A stretch of DNA of 64,000 nucleotides from UBA6163 sp041753075 (GTDB taxonomy: Bacteria > Planctomycetota > Planctomycetia > Pirellulales > Pirellulaceae): contig JBGSVE010000137.1 in the NCBI GenBank assembly GCA_041753075.1, forward strand, positions 27,300 to 91,299, in the 5' to 3' direction. This document shows positions 14,726 through 24,646 of the stretch, one piece after another. The notes below the pieces were generated by a model. The model was not told the DNA's origin and did no database searches. It saw nothing but the letters and a program-made list of their open reading frames with translations. Position numbers and translations under genes: made by a program. How positions within the stretch are numbered: position 1 is the stretch's first letter; each line of letters begins with the position of its first letter.

Positions 14726-17700
14726 ATGTCCGTTCTCACCAGTCCGATTCGCCATGCCGAGCGCGATCGTAACCGCAGCCGCAATCAAACTCGCGATCAA
14801 ACTCGCAATCGTGCGCGGCGGGTCTCGCGCCGTTTGATCGTCGAGCAATTGGAAGATCGCCGCGTCTTCGCCGCCGTCCCAGCGGTCTCGGTTTCGGTGC
14901 CCGCCAATGTATTCATCGGCGAGCAAGCCACGGTGCAGGTGTCGTTCGACAACACCAGTCCTTCGGACGTTGGCTATGGCCCTTTCATCGATGTGTTGCT
15001 AGCTCGCAATGGTGCAGACGGCGTCGCTGGAGCGGGCACCGATGGTGTTAGCTATGTGCCGGGTTCAGCGAACTATCTTGGCGCGGCCGTGACAACGACG
15101 GTGCTGACGTTTCCTGCCGGAGCCGGCAACATTGGCACGGTGACGCATCCGTATGCCGTTGACAACACTGGCACCCCGTTGCAAATCAGTGGTCCGACGG
15201 GCGATCAATTGCTCGTCTTTCAATTGCCTTTTGGCTCATTTACCGCGGGGCAGCCGGCGGCGACGGTCTCATTTGAAACCCAAGTCTCGAACCTAGCCGA
15301 TCTGTCGACTCCGCTGACGATTCGTTCGCGCGGCGGATTTCGCTATGGCAATGATCCGCTTGATAATCCCGCAGCGGATCCGAGTTTGGTCAGCCAGGCG
15401 TCCACTTCGGCAACAACTTGGTCACCGCAAAGTGCGGTCACGCCGATTTTGGTTGACCTGCAGAAAACCTACATTGGTCCCGAAGACGAAACGGCAACCG
15501 GTCCCAACTTTGTGCGGCAGTATCGAATCGACGTCGATGTCGCTGCTGGCCAAACAATCACCAGTGCCGACATCGTTGACTTGTTGCCCAACAACGTGGT
15601 GCTCGTCTCCGTCGATACAATTACGCCTGCGGGATCGACCACTGTCTTTCCCACACCGACGCCGGCCAATTCGCCGAACAATCAACTGGTCGTCACGATT
15701 CCCTCGATCACTGGAACCACATCCGGCGTTGATGCAACAGTCGTGTTTTCGTTCTTTGTGCCGTTTCGCGATGCCGGCGCGAACATCATCATCAGCCCCG
15801 TCACCGGCAACGATGTGATCTCGCAAAACAACACGCGGCTGGAAGCGGATTGGACCCCGATCGATACGCGTGATCCGTCGGGAAACAACAACGTCATCAT
15901 TGATCGGGCTGGACCTGAGCATGTGCTGATTCCAAAATCAATCGCGACGCAAAAGTCCGTTGCGCTTCAGAATGACATCGGTGGCAGCGGCTACAGCGCC
16001 GGCGATACCGTCCAGTACGCCATTCAATTCCAGATTTCCGACTTCTTTGCGTTCGACAATCTGGTGATTGACGACATCATTTCCGACGGACAACGATTCG
16101 ACACCGGGTTTGTGCCGACGCTGAGCGTGACCGAGCATGGTGTGACTATTTCAAGTCCGCTGGCGGGACCGAATTATACATTAACTGATCACTTCACCGG
16201 AGGTTCGCCGGCGGTTGCACCGATCAACGGTACGCAGCAGATCACGTTCAACATTAGCGACGAGATGGTGGATCGCGGTGACGATGCCATTCTGCTTGGC
16301 GGCTTGGTGCCCAGCGGTGGAACCACGGGCCCCGATCCCAACGCCACGTCGTTTAACGGCGGAGCAACGATCGGCACAATTGTCTTTCGCGCGATCGTCC
16401 AGGATGATTTTACTGATGTGTTCCCATCGGGAGACCAATCGGTCGATGAAGGCGACCATTTGACCAATGACGTGACCATTGATGGACGCGTGTTGAACTA
16501 CGCCAACCTGTCGCCCGAACAAACCGAAGCCGACACCAGCGCCGCCGCATTTGACATCATCGGCGGCACATTGACGAAGGCGATTTTTGCAATCAATGGC
16601 AACACGACGTTGCCGTCACCTCTGCGTCTTGCGCCCGGTGACGACGTCACCTACCGGATTCAATTGTCATTGCCGACTTCGGATATCGAGGATCTGCAGC
16701 TTGAGGATTACTTGCCGCTGCCGGTGCTGCTGGCGACTCAGGTGATGACGTTTGATGACACCGTCAATGGCGCGATTCCGGCGGCGGGCCAGGCGAAATT
16801 TGGCCCGGCCGATACTTTTCGTTCACTCAGCGGCATCGTGCCGCTGTTGTCGACCGATGCTGTTTCCAACCGTGTATCGTTCACCTATGGCGACTTCGAT
16901 ACGCCAGCGAGTGTGGTTTCGAATATCGATCTGTTGTTCACCGTCACCGCCAGCAGCGCGCCGTTTGCCGACGGCTTGTTTTTGACCAATCAGGTGCGCC
17001 GCACGCAAGACTCGACCAATGCCGCCGGAATCGTTGACGATGCGATCGTGCAGATTCAACTTGGCGAACCGAATTTGAACATCACTAAAGGGATCGTTGC
17101 ATCGAACAATCCGGGCACCTCATTCTCGCCAGGCGTCGTTGGGCCGGTTTCATTCTCCGCCCCAGGCAGTGCTGGATATCGTGGTGCAAGTACGATCAAC
17201 TCGACCACCCTTGCGGGCGCTCCGATCAACAGCAACACGACACTTGGCGATGCCGGTGATCTGGTGACGTTTGCGATCATCGTCGAGAATACGGGAACCA
17301 GTCGTCGTGGGGCGTTTGATATTCAATTGCGAGATTCGTTGCCCAGCGGATTCGTCGTACCCGGTGGCGGGTTAAACCTGAGCGTCACCGACGGCACCGG
17401 CACGGTAATCGCATTCAACGATCTCGGCGGCGGGCTCTTGGGCACAGGCATCGAACTGGTTGATCCCGGTTCGACGCCAGGCACGGCCGATGGAACCAAC
17501 GCCGGTGCGCTCGATAAATTCGACGCCACCGATGGTCGCAATATCTTGGTCGTCACGTTTGACTTGATGATCGCTTCAACCGCCACGCCGCTGCAGAACA
17601 TTACCAACACGGCAACGTTGTTCAACTACGCCGGTAATGAAGCCGGACCCGACTTCACGACGAACAATTTGTCCGACACCGCGACGGCAACCATTCGCCC

Positions 17701-20700
17701 CATCGCGGTCGACAAGTCAATCGTCTCCACCAATCAAGCGTTCACAGCCGGCAACAACGTCGCAATCGGCGAGATCGTGACCTATCAATCCGTGATTACG
17801 ATCCCTGAAGGTGTCTCACCTGCAGTGGTGTTTACCGATTTGCCGGACGCCGGATTGTCCATCGCGAACATCCTAAGCGTAACGCCGTCAAGCGGTTCGC
17901 TGAATGCATCGGCGGGTTCGTTTGCGTCCATTTTTGCCGGCGCGTCAATCGCCGCCAACGGGACTGCGGCGACTTTGACATTTGGCGACATTGCCAATTC
18001 CAATACCGATGACACGACTGCCGAAACGATAACCATTCAGTATACCGCCGTGGTGCTGAACAACGCCGGCAACAATCGTGGTACGCAAAACAACAACCAA
18101 GCGCGAGTCGCGTGGACTGGAAATCTGCGAACCGACTCAAGCCCCAATACCACGGTGGTCGAGCCAACTTTGAGCGTCGTCAAAGACGTGACGCCATCGT
18201 CGGGCCAAGCGGGTCAAGTATTCACGATCACGCTTGATGTCGCTCATACCGGAGCCAGCAACGCCGGTGCCTTCAATGTCGCACTGTCGGACGTTTTGCC
18301 CGCTGGCTTCGTCTACGTTGGACCCGCGGCATCGCCCTCGGGATTGGCACCGACGACGCTAGGCGAATCCAGCGGCACAATCACAGCGACCTGGGACAGT
18401 TTTCCGCTGGGCAGCACGTCGCGTATCGTATTCACCGCACAAACAACGATCGACGTGATTCCAGGAACCACGATCACCAATGCGGCCAATGCGGTGTGGT
18501 CAAGTTTGCCAGGCAATGTGCTCACGCCACAATCGTCCAGTCCGGTCAGCACGGAAAGAACCGGCAATGTCAGCGATCCCGGTGGTGCGAATAACGACTA
18601 TCGCGCCAGCGGCAGTGACACCGCAGACATCAATACGCCTGTCGTAACCAAGACTTTGGTAACAACGAATCAAGCACACACGGCGGGTGCGAATGTTGCG
18701 ATCGGCGAAATCGTCACTTACGAAGTTGTCTTCACCGTACCGCACGGCACATTGCCGGCGACGACGTTTGTTGATCTGCCCGATGCCGGATTGGCAATTG
18801 TGGGCGTTGACAGCGTGACCGCGTCGGTCGATGTGGCGACGAGCATCGGCACGATGACTGATGTTGCCAATAATGCGGTTGTCGCTGCGAGTGGAACCAG
18901 CGTCACGTTCAATTTCGGCGACTTGACGAATTCCAACAACGACGTCAGCACCACCGAGTCGGTAACGATTCGCTACCGCGCCGTGGTGCTCAACACGCTG
19001 GCCAACAATCGCAATGTGGTGCTGGATAACCAGGGCAACCTGAACTGGAACATGTCAAACAATGTGCCCGTCGATGGGCCCGACGTAACGATCATCGAAC
19101 CAGCTCTCGATGTGCAAACGACGATCACTCCGGCAACCGGTCAAGGCAACGATTTGGTCGAAGTCGTGATCACGCTGGCCCATGCGGCCGCCAGCAATGC
19201 GACCGCGCTCGACCTAACGCTCGCCGACATTTTGCCCGTTGGATTGGTATATGACAGTGGATTGACCAATTCAGCCGGGCTTGCGCCGACGACGCTGACG
19301 CAAAGCGGCCCAACGATCAACGCGACCTATGCGAGTTTTCCGTTGGCCAGCACATCAGAAATTCGGTTTTTTGCGCGGTTGGCGACTTCGGTCCAGCCGG
19401 GCGAAACCATCGTCAATCCCGTTGGCTTGGCATGGACCAGTTTGCCCGGCAACGTGACGACCGCGCAATCCTCGAATCCGCTCAGCACCGAACGAACCGG
19501 CTCCACCAGCAACCCCGGTGGCACAGCGAACGATCACATCGACCTAGCGAGTGATTCGATCACCATTATTTTGCCCGTCGCGGCAAAGTCGTTGGTGACG
19601 ACCAACCAAGCTCATACCTCCGGCAGCAATGTTGCGATTGGCGAAATCGTGACCTATGACGTCGTCCTGACGATCCCTCAAGGCACAACACCGAGCGCCC
19701 GATTTGTCGACACACCCGACGCTGGATTGGCGATCGTCGATGTCGTCTCAATCAACGCGTCACCCGACGTTACATCCAGTCTCGGATCGTTCGCGACGAT
19801 CCAAAGCGGCAGCGTGATTCCGGCCAGCGGAAGTTCGCTGAGCATCGACTTCGGGACGTTGATCAATAACAACACGAACTCGGCGGCAAACGAAACGATC
19901 ACCGTTCGCTACCGCGCCGTGGTGCTCAACACAACGACCAACGATCGCGGCGACGTGCTCGATAATCAAGTCGCGTTCAATTGGGGATCCAGCGGCAGCG
20001 TTGCCGCCGATGGTCCCGATGTGGCGATCGTTGAACCGGCACTTGGCGTTACCGTCTCAGACGGCGCACCAGCCGCCGCCGATGCCGGTGACGTCGTCAC
20101 ATTCACTTTGACTGTCGCCCATACCGGCACAAGCAATGCCGATGCATTCGATGTCAATCTGCAGAACCTGATCGACTCGGTCGCGAATCATTTACAATAC
20201 GATCCAGGCACCATCAACGTAGTCAGCGGTGGTGGTGCGGTGTTAGCCAGTGCGTCCGAGACCGGAGGCGATTTGGCGTCGACGTGGACGAGCTTTCCGC
20301 TGGGTGCGACCGCGACGATTACGTTTGATGTGATCATCCAGACGACCGCGCCGGCATCGACAAGCCTCGTGAACGCGGCCTCGATTCTTTGGACCAGCTT
20401 GCCCGGAGATGTAACGACCAATCAGTCGAGCAATGCGCTCAGCGTTGAACGCACCGGTCGCACCGCCGATCCCGGTGCATCCGCAAATGACCACAACACC
20501 GGCGACACAGGCCAAATCACAACCAACCCACCGGAGTCAACCAAGACCATCGTCTCGACCAGCGTTGCCGAAACGGGCACCGGCCAATTGGATCCGACTC
20601 GCGAGGATTTGGTCATTGGCGAATTGGTGACGTACTCGATTGTTGCCGTGTTACCCGAAGGCACCAACACGCTGGCAATCACCGATCAATTGCCGACTGC

Positions 20701-22324
20701 TGCCGGAGTGCTCGAACTCGTTTCCGCAACTGTGAATCTTGTCGGTTCGCGGCTGACGGCCAGCGCACCTACCATTGCGATCTCGAATACCAATGCTGAT
20801 GCGTTTGATGATCGTGTCGTGTTTGATTTTGGTAGCGTCGTCAACTCGCCCGACGGCGTAGTGAACATTGACGATACAGTCGAAATTTACATCGTCGCGC
20901 GGCTTGTCGATGTTCCTGCCAACGTCGATGCGGCGGTTTTGACCAACACGGCGACGATCAACTTGAGCGGTGCGGTCTCGGTCGCCACGACTGAAATCGA
21001 AATTGTCGAACCGCTGCTTGAAATCGACAAAGCGGCAACGGTGACCAGCGGCCCGCCGGGAACCACCGTTCCCTATACCGTCGTCATTCGCCATCAAGCA
21101 GGTTCTCACGCGATCGCCTACGACTTGGCGATTGCTGACCTGTTGGCCGATACAAACTTGACACTTGTTCCGACCACTGTTGTCAGCGATCGTGGCACGA
21201 TTGTCAGCGGCAACGGTGCTGGCGACACTACGATTGGAATCAACCTCGCGTCGTTGTTGTTAAACGAAACCTTCACCATCACGTTTGACGCGATCGTCGA
21301 TCCGTCGGCTGGTGGTTCAGTCACGGTTAACAACGCATCGACATTGGTTTACGACAACACACCCGGCCCCGGCGGTCGCGTCGACATCGATAGTGACAAC
21401 GAATCGTTCGTGACCACCGCGCCGGAAATTGACTTGCAAATCGTCAAGAGTGACAGCGAAGACCCGGCTGTTGTCGACTCGCCGCTGCGATACACCTTGG
21501 TCATCACGAATAACGGTCCCTCGACGGCGACCGGCGTCAGCTTCAACGACAACCTGCCAGTCGGATTGACCAACATCTCGGCGGCGGCGTCCCAGGGTTC
21601 GGTGCTGGTCAGCGGATTGGTTGTCACGGGAAGCCTCGGCACGATTTTGCCGGGTGCCAGCGTGACGATCACGATTGATGTAACGACACCGTCGGTCGAT
21701 GGCACCATCACCAATTCGGCCACCGTCTCGGCCAACGAAACCGATACCGATCCGAGTAACGATTTCGATGACGAAGACACATTAATCTTGGCAACGTCAA
21801 CGCTTGCCGGTGTGACGTTCGTTGACACCAATCGCAACGGCGTCACCGATAGTGGTGAATTCTTGCTACCAGGCGTGCTGATTACGCTCACCGGAATCGA
21901 CGACACCGGTGCCTCGATCTTGCGGACGCTAACGACGGCCAGCAACGGCCAATACTACTTTGATCGATTGCGACCAGGCACCTATCAAGTTCGCCAAACC
22001 CAGCCAACATTGTTCGTTGATTCGCGCGACTACATCGGTTCGGAAGGTGGCGCACTCGTTGGCAACGATGCCGTCGAAGTCACTCTGCCCGCTGGACTCG
22101 ATGCGGTGGATTACAACTTCACCGAGCTTGGCCTGCGCGGCATCGCGCTGAGCAAGCGCAGTCTGCTGAATTCTCGCCTACGTCAAGCGACGCCAATCGG
22201 ATTTGCCTACGACGATTTCTTCGCCGCCTTAGCACCGCGCGGCCAAGCCGACCTCGACGGCGACGGCGACGTGGACAACGACGACTACGTATTGTTCCAA
22301 GGTCGCATCGGCGGCACGTTTTAA
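14726..22324 (+). CDS. Giant DUF11-type repeat surface protein with SdrD-B-like and dockerin-like ends
   Basis: This 2,532-residue secreted protein starts with a very Arg/Asn-rich leader and the planctomycete LEPR-like motif VEQLEDRRVFAA (about 39-50). AAGGAAG precedes the ATG by about 8 bases. Most of the chain is DUF11/conserved-repeat modules (TKxLVTTNQAHT, VAIGEIVTY, PDAGLAIV and RYRAVVLNT recur). Near residues 2360-2455 is an SdrD B-like domain (GVTFVDTNRNGVTDSGEFLL, then NGQYYFDRLRPGTYQVRQ). The C-terminus has a dockerin-like EF-hand repeat (LDGDGDVDNDDYVLF). There is almost no cysteine. It is probably an adhesin, matrix or S-layer-like component. How it is anchored is unknown, since no sortase motif or C-terminal membrane segment is present. 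Confidence 0.88.
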   Translation: MSVLTSPIRHAERDRNRSRNQTRDQTRNRARRVSRRLIVEQLEDRRVFAAVPAVSVSVPANVFIGEQATVQVSFDNTSPSDVGYGPFIDVLLARNGADGVAGAGTDGVSYVPGSANYLGAAVTTTVLTFPAGAGNIGTVTHPYAVDNTGTPLQISGPTGDQLLVFQLPFGSFTAGQPAATVSFETQVSNLADLSTPLTIRSRGGFRYGNDPLDNPAADPSLVSQASTSATTWSPQSAVTPILVDLQKTYIGPEDETATGPNFVRQYRIDVDVAAGQTITSADIVDLLPNNVVLVSVDTITPAGSTTVFPTPTPANSPNNQLVVTIPSITGTTSGVDATVVFSFFVPFRDAGANIIISPVTGNDVISQNNTRLEADWTPIDTRDPSGNNNVIIDRAGPEHVLIPKSIATQKSVALQNDIGGSGYSAGDTVQYAIQFQISDFFAFDNLVIDDIISDGQRFDTGFVPTLSVTEHGVTISSPLAGPNYTLTDHFTGGSPAVAPINGTQQITFNISDEMVDRGDDAILLGGLVPSGGTTGPDPNATSFNGGATIGTIVFRAIVQDDFTDVFPSGDQSVDEGDHLTNDVTIDGRVLNYANLSPEQTEADTSAAAFDIIGGTLTKAIFAINGNTTLPSPLRLAPGDDVTYRIQLSLPTSDIEDLQLEDYLPLPVLLATQVMTFDDTVNGAIPAAGQAKFGPADTFRSLSGIVPLLSTDAVSNRVSFTYGDFDTPASVVSNIDLLFTVTASSAPFADGLFLTNQVRRTQDSTNAAGIVDDAIVQIQLGEPNLNITKGIVASNNPGTSFSPGVVGPVSFSAPGSAGYRGASTINSTTLAGAPINSNTTLGDAGDLVTFAIIVENTGTSRRGAFDIQLRDSLPSGFVVPGGGLNLSVTDGTGTVIAFNDLGGGLLGTGIELVDPGSTPGTADGTNAGALDKFDATDGRNILVVTFDLMIASTATPLQNITNTATLFNYAGNEAGPDFTTNNLSDTATATIRPIAVDKSIVSTNQAFTAGNNVAIGEIVTYQSVITIPEGVSPAVVFTDLPDAGLSIANILSVTPSSGSLNASAGSFASIFAGASIAANGTAATLTFGDIANSNTDDTTAETITIQYTAVVLNNAGNNRGTQNNNQARVAWTGNLRTDSSPNTTVVEPTLSVVKDVTPSSGQAGQVFTITLDVAHTGASNAGAFNVALSDVLPAGFVYVGPAASPSGLAPTTLGESSGTITATWDSFPLGSTSRIVFTAQTTIDVIPGTTITNAANAVWSSLPGNVLTPQSSSPVSTERTGNVSDPGGANNDYRASGSDTADINTPVVTKTLVTTNQAHTAGANVAIGEIVTYEVVFTVPHGTLPATTFVDLPDAGLAIVGVDSVTASVDVATSIGTMTDVANNAVVAASGTSVTFNFGDLTNSNNDVSTTESVTIRYRAVVLNTLANNRNVVLDNQGNLNWNMSNNVPVDGPDVTIIEPALDVQTTITPATGQGNDLVEVVITLAHAAASNATALDLTLADILPVGLVYDSGLTNSAGLAPTTLTQSGPTINATYASFPLASTSEIRFFARLATSVQPGETIVNPVGLAWTSLPGNVTTAQSSNPLSTERTGSTSNPGGTANDHIDLASDSITIILPVAAKSLVTTNQAHTSGSNVAIGEIVTYDVVLTIPQGTTPSARFVDTPDAGLAIVDVVSINASPDVTSSLGSFATIQSGSVIPASGSSLSIDFGTLINNNTNSAANETITVRYRAVVLNTTTNDRGDVLDNQVAFNWGSSGSVAADGPDVAIVEPALGVTVSDGAPAAADAGDVVTFTLTVAHTGTSNADAFDVNLQNLIDSVANHLQYDPGTINVVSGGGAVLASASETGGDLASTWTSFPLGATATITFDVIIQTTAPASTSLVNAASILWTSLPGDVTTNQSSNALSVERTGRTADPGASANDHNTGDTGQITTNPPESTKTIVSTSVAETGTGQLDPTREDLVIGELVTYSIVAVLPEGTNTLAITDQLPTAAGVLELVSATVNLVGSRLTASAPTIAISNTNADAFDDRVVFDFGSVVNSPDGVVNIDDTVEIYIVARLVDVPANVDAAVLTNTATINLSGAVSVATTEIEIVEPLLEIDKAATVTSGPPGTTVPYTVVIRHQAGSHAIAYDLAIADLLADTNLTLVPTTVVSDRGTIVSGNGAGDTTIGINLASLLLNETFTITFDAIVDPSAGGSVTVNNASTLVYDNTPGPGGRVDIDSDNESFVTTAPEIDLQIVKSDSEDPAVVDSPLRYTLVITNNGPSTATGVSFNDNLPVGLTNISAAASQGSVLVSGLVVTGSLGTILPGASVTITIDVTTPSVDGTITNSATVSANETDTDPSNDFDDEDTLILATSTLAGVTFVDTNRNGVTDSGEFLLPGVLITLTGIDDTGASILRTLTTASNGQYYFDRLRPGTYQVRQTQPTLFVDSRDYIGSEGGALVGNDAVEVTLPAGLDAVDYNFTELGLRGIALSKRSLLNSRLRQATPIGFAYDDFFAALAPRGQADLDGDGDVDNDDYVLFQGRIGGTF
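17708..21430 (+). repeat. Four ~935-base modules inside the giant surface gene
   Basis: Module starts can be set on the KxLVxTNQ..GEIVTY element at 17708, 18641, 19577 and 20534, giving periods of 933, 936 and 957 bases (about 311-319 residues). Modules 2 and 3 are closest; module 4 has an insert (TGTGQLDPTREDL). More diverged copies lie before 17708 (near 15930, 16563 and 17076). Each module has two DUF11-like halves. Confidence 0.8.
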
Positions 22325-22440
22325 AAGACAGCGCCCAGTTCGGTGAGCGGGTGGCCGCAGCGATCGACATATTCCCGCAATCAATTCTTTTCGACTTGCG
22401 TCTGCCGAGTTCTCAGAACCTTTTTCCGGTACCAGCGTGA
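22325..22440. other. Start of a gene-poor remnant region (22325-23371)
   Basis: This is the first part of about 1 kb that has no intact gene. The region holds, in order, a broken surface-protein start, an IS256 transposase tail on the other strand and an Rhs fragment (separate entries). Nothing is recognisable in these first 116 bases. Confidence 0.5.
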
Positions 22441-22803
22441 TGTTCAAGCCACAAGCGAACGGCGCGCAACCGTAAACGCCGACTGTTGATTGAGTCCTTG
22501 GAGGAGCGCCGTGCACTGGCTTCAGCCACGGTATCGCTCACGCCCGCCACCATTTACGAAAATCCCTCCGCGCAAGGACAAGCGACCGCCGCGACCGGTA
22601 TCGTCAATTTTCAGCCCACCCAAGGAACCAACGAGTTCCCGCTGAGCGCCGTTTTGAGAGTCAATCGCCAGATTGATGCGTACAACATTCCATTTAAGAC
22701 ACTTAATGGGAGTTCCTTCCAAGTCGTTGCCCAGGGTGATGAATCAGGGCCTGCAAATAATTTTGTGCTGTTGTCATTGATGGCGTTTAGTTCAGGCTTT
22801 TAG
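22440..22803 (+). pseudogene. Broken surface-protein gene start (LEERR motif)
   Basis: The frame reads RNRKRRLLIESLEERRALASA, the planctomycete LEPR-like export motif also seen in the giant protein. It is followed by about 85 residues resembling the start of a surface protein and a stop at 22801. The only nearby ATG (22440, MFKPQANGAQP then stop) is in another frame, so a frameshift separates start and motif. The in-frame codons upstream of the motif have no ATG or GTG. The remaining body of the gene is missing, replaced by the transposase tail. An alternative is a short real protein from TTG 22486, but that start would cut through the motif. Confidence 0.6.
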
Positions 22804-23113
22804 GCATTCGGCCTTCGAACAGGATCGCGAAGTGATTTAGGGCCTCTTTCCATTTTGGGATCGGCATCGTCCAACGCTTCGATGCCCCGTGAATTGCCAT
22901 GTAAACTAACTTCAATGCACTCTCGCGATTGGGGTACTGTTTGCGGACGCGTGAACTTGCGAATCACGCTGTTGACCGACTCGATCACGTTAATTGTGTA
23001 CGTCGCTTTGCGGATCGGCATCGGCAGGCTGAACATCGCGCTGATGTGCGGCCACTTCGCCTTCCACTGCTTGGATATCGTCGGATATTTTGCATCCCAT
23101 TTGTTAGAAATAG
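22801..23113 (-). pseudogene. 3' remnant of an IS256-family transposase
   Basis: On the minus strand, SNKWDAKYPTISKQWKAKWP, PIRKATYTINVIESVNSVIR, then (after a one-base frameshift near 22945) NRESALKLVYMAIHGASKRW and KWKEALNHFAILFEGRMP match the conserved C-terminal third of IS256/mutator transposases. The IESxNxxIRK motif is diagnostic. The first ~300 residues are absent and the frameshift disables the rest. I could not identify terminal inverted repeats. Confidence 0.82.
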
Positions 23114-23145
23114 TGCATTTGGTGCCATCCAGCTATCGATTGTTT

Positions 23146-23334
23146 GCCTACACGACCTACAAGTACGACGCCGCCGGACGCTCAGTCGCTTCGGAATCAC
23201 GGACCGGTACCGATCAGCTAACGGCCAGCACGCAGACCGATTATGATGCGGTGGGTTGACGCAGCAGCGAAGAATCCAGCACCTACAACCTTTTCGGTAA
23301 CCTCCAGGCAACCGGCCAGGTGCGCCTCAACTAG
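23146..23334 (+). pseudogene. Rhs/YD-repeat fragment with in-frame stop
   Basis: The translation TTYKYDAAGRSVASESRTGT and TQTDYDAVG, a TGA stop (23257-23259), then RSSEESSTYNLFGNLQATG shows the YD-repeat rhythm of Rhs-type surface or toxin-delivery proteins. A C-to-T change (CGA to TGA) would explain the internal stop, since the repeat continues in the same frame. It is only about 60 residues long, with no start, so it is debris. Confidence 0.6.
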
Positions 23335-23371
23335 GAAGGCTGGCAAGGCACTGTGCGTGACTTCGCCACCC

Positions 23372-24646
23372 TCACCCTGCGGCAACGCCGGCGGAATCTC
23401 GGTTCAGACAGCGGGCGATTTGGCGGACGGCTTGCCGCAGACGCTGTTCGTTCTCGACCAAGGCGAGCCGCAAGTAGCCTTCGCCCGCCGGACCAAAACC
23501 GCTGCCCGGACTGACCGCCACATCACCCTCTTCGAGCAACCGCATCGCGAAGTCCATCGTGCTCATCGAACTGCGCCACGGTTCAGGAACTTGTGCCCAG
23601 ACAAACATCCCGGCTCGCGGTGGCGTCACATCCCAACCCAAACGCCGTAATCCGCTGACCAACGCATCGCGCCGTCCGGCATAAATCAGCGATTGACTTT
23701 CAACCGCCGCTTCGGTCTCGCGCAGCGCCACGATCGCGGCGATTTGGATCGCTTGAAACATGCCGTAGTCATAGTAGCCTTTGACCGTTCCCAGCCCGCG
23801 AATCATTTCCGCGTTGCCGGCACAGAATCCAACGCGCCAGCCGGCCATGTGGTAGCCCTGGCTCATCGTCGTAAACTCGACGCCGACATCTTTGGCACCG
23901 CGTGCGGCGAGAAAACTCGGCGGTTGATAACCATCGAACGCCACATCGGCGTAGGCAAAGTCGTGGATTACCATCAATCCATACCGCTTGGCCAAGCGCA
24001 CCACTTCGACGAAGAAGTCGGGCTCAATCGTCGCCGACGACGGGTTGTGGGGATAATTGATAATCAAAAGTTTGGGACGCGGCGTCAGGTTTTCGCAGGT
24101 GTAGGCGACGTTGGATAAAAACTTGTTTGGGTCGGCGACATCCAATGCGACCACGTTGCCCGAAGCCAAAATGACGCTGTACATGTGGATCGGAAAGTAC
24201 GGCGATGGGATGATCGCAGTGTCGCCGGGGCCCATCAGCGCCAAGCACATGTGGGAAAAGCCTTCCTTGCTACCCAAACACGCGATCACTTCGGTATCGG
24301 GATCGAGCCGCACACCGAATTTGCGATTGTATTTTCCAGCGACTTCGCGGCGCAAATTGAGAATGCCGTTGGACTTGCTGTAGCCATGGTTGCCCTCGTC
24401 CTTGGCGGCATCAATTAGCTTTTGCACGACCACGTCTTGAGGCGGATCCGACGGGTTGCCCATGCCGAGATCGATCACGTCGCTGCCGGCGCGGCGTTTT
24501 TGGTACAGGGCATTGTTGATTCGCCCAAACATGTAGGGCGGCAACCGCGACACCCGGTCGGCAAAGCGAACCTCAAACGGCTCGGGTGTGGGGTCTTCGG
24601 TCGGCGGATCGATGGCTGGTCCATCAAGGTTAATGTGTTCGCTCAT
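23372..24646 (-). CDS. Class I PLP-dependent aminotransferase (AlaC/DapL-like) lacking the PLP lysine
   Basis: This 424-residue fold-type I aminotransferase resembles the alanine/LL-diaminopimelate group (VIDLGMGNPSDPP, GYSKSNGILNLRREV, LGSKEGFSHMCLAL, IINYPHNPSSATI, MVIHDFAYADVAFDGYQPPS). PLP-pocket residues N201, D229 and Y232 are in place. At the Schiff-base position, normally S-K-x-x-N-M-x-G-W-R, the sequence reads SQGYHMAGWRVGF: Gln263 (CAG, codon at 23858-23860) replaces Lys. All other family features are intact and the frame is full length, so the gene looks maintained. Either it is a non-catalytic or repurposed homolog, or there is a one-base error (AAG to CAG). Confidence 0.88.
   Translation of the reverse strand: MSEHINLDGPAIDPPTEDPTPEPFEVRFADRVSRLPPYMFGRINNALYQKRRAGSDVIDLGMGNPSDPPQDVVVQKLIDAAKDEGNHGYSKSNGILNLRREVAGKYNRKFGVRLDPDTEVIACLGSKEGFSHMCLALMGPGDTAIIPSPYFPIHMYSVILASGNVVALDVADPNKFLSNVAYTCENLTPRPKLLIINYPHNPSSATIEPDFFVEVVRLAKRYGLMVIHDFAYADVAFDGYQPPSFLAARGAKDVGVEFTTMSQGYHMAGWRVGFCAGNAEMIRGLGTVKGYYDYGMFQAIQIAAIVALRETEAAVESQSLIYAGRRDALVSGLRRLGWDVTPPRAGMFVWAQVPEPWRSSMSTMDFAMRLLEEGDVAVSPGSGFGPAGEGYLRLALVENEQRLRQAVRQIARCLNRDSAGVAAG

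Noticed and set aside
17708..21430. CRISPR-like repetition
   Set aside because: The repeat unit is about 935 bases, coding and in frame, so it is protein module duplication, not a repeat-spacer array.
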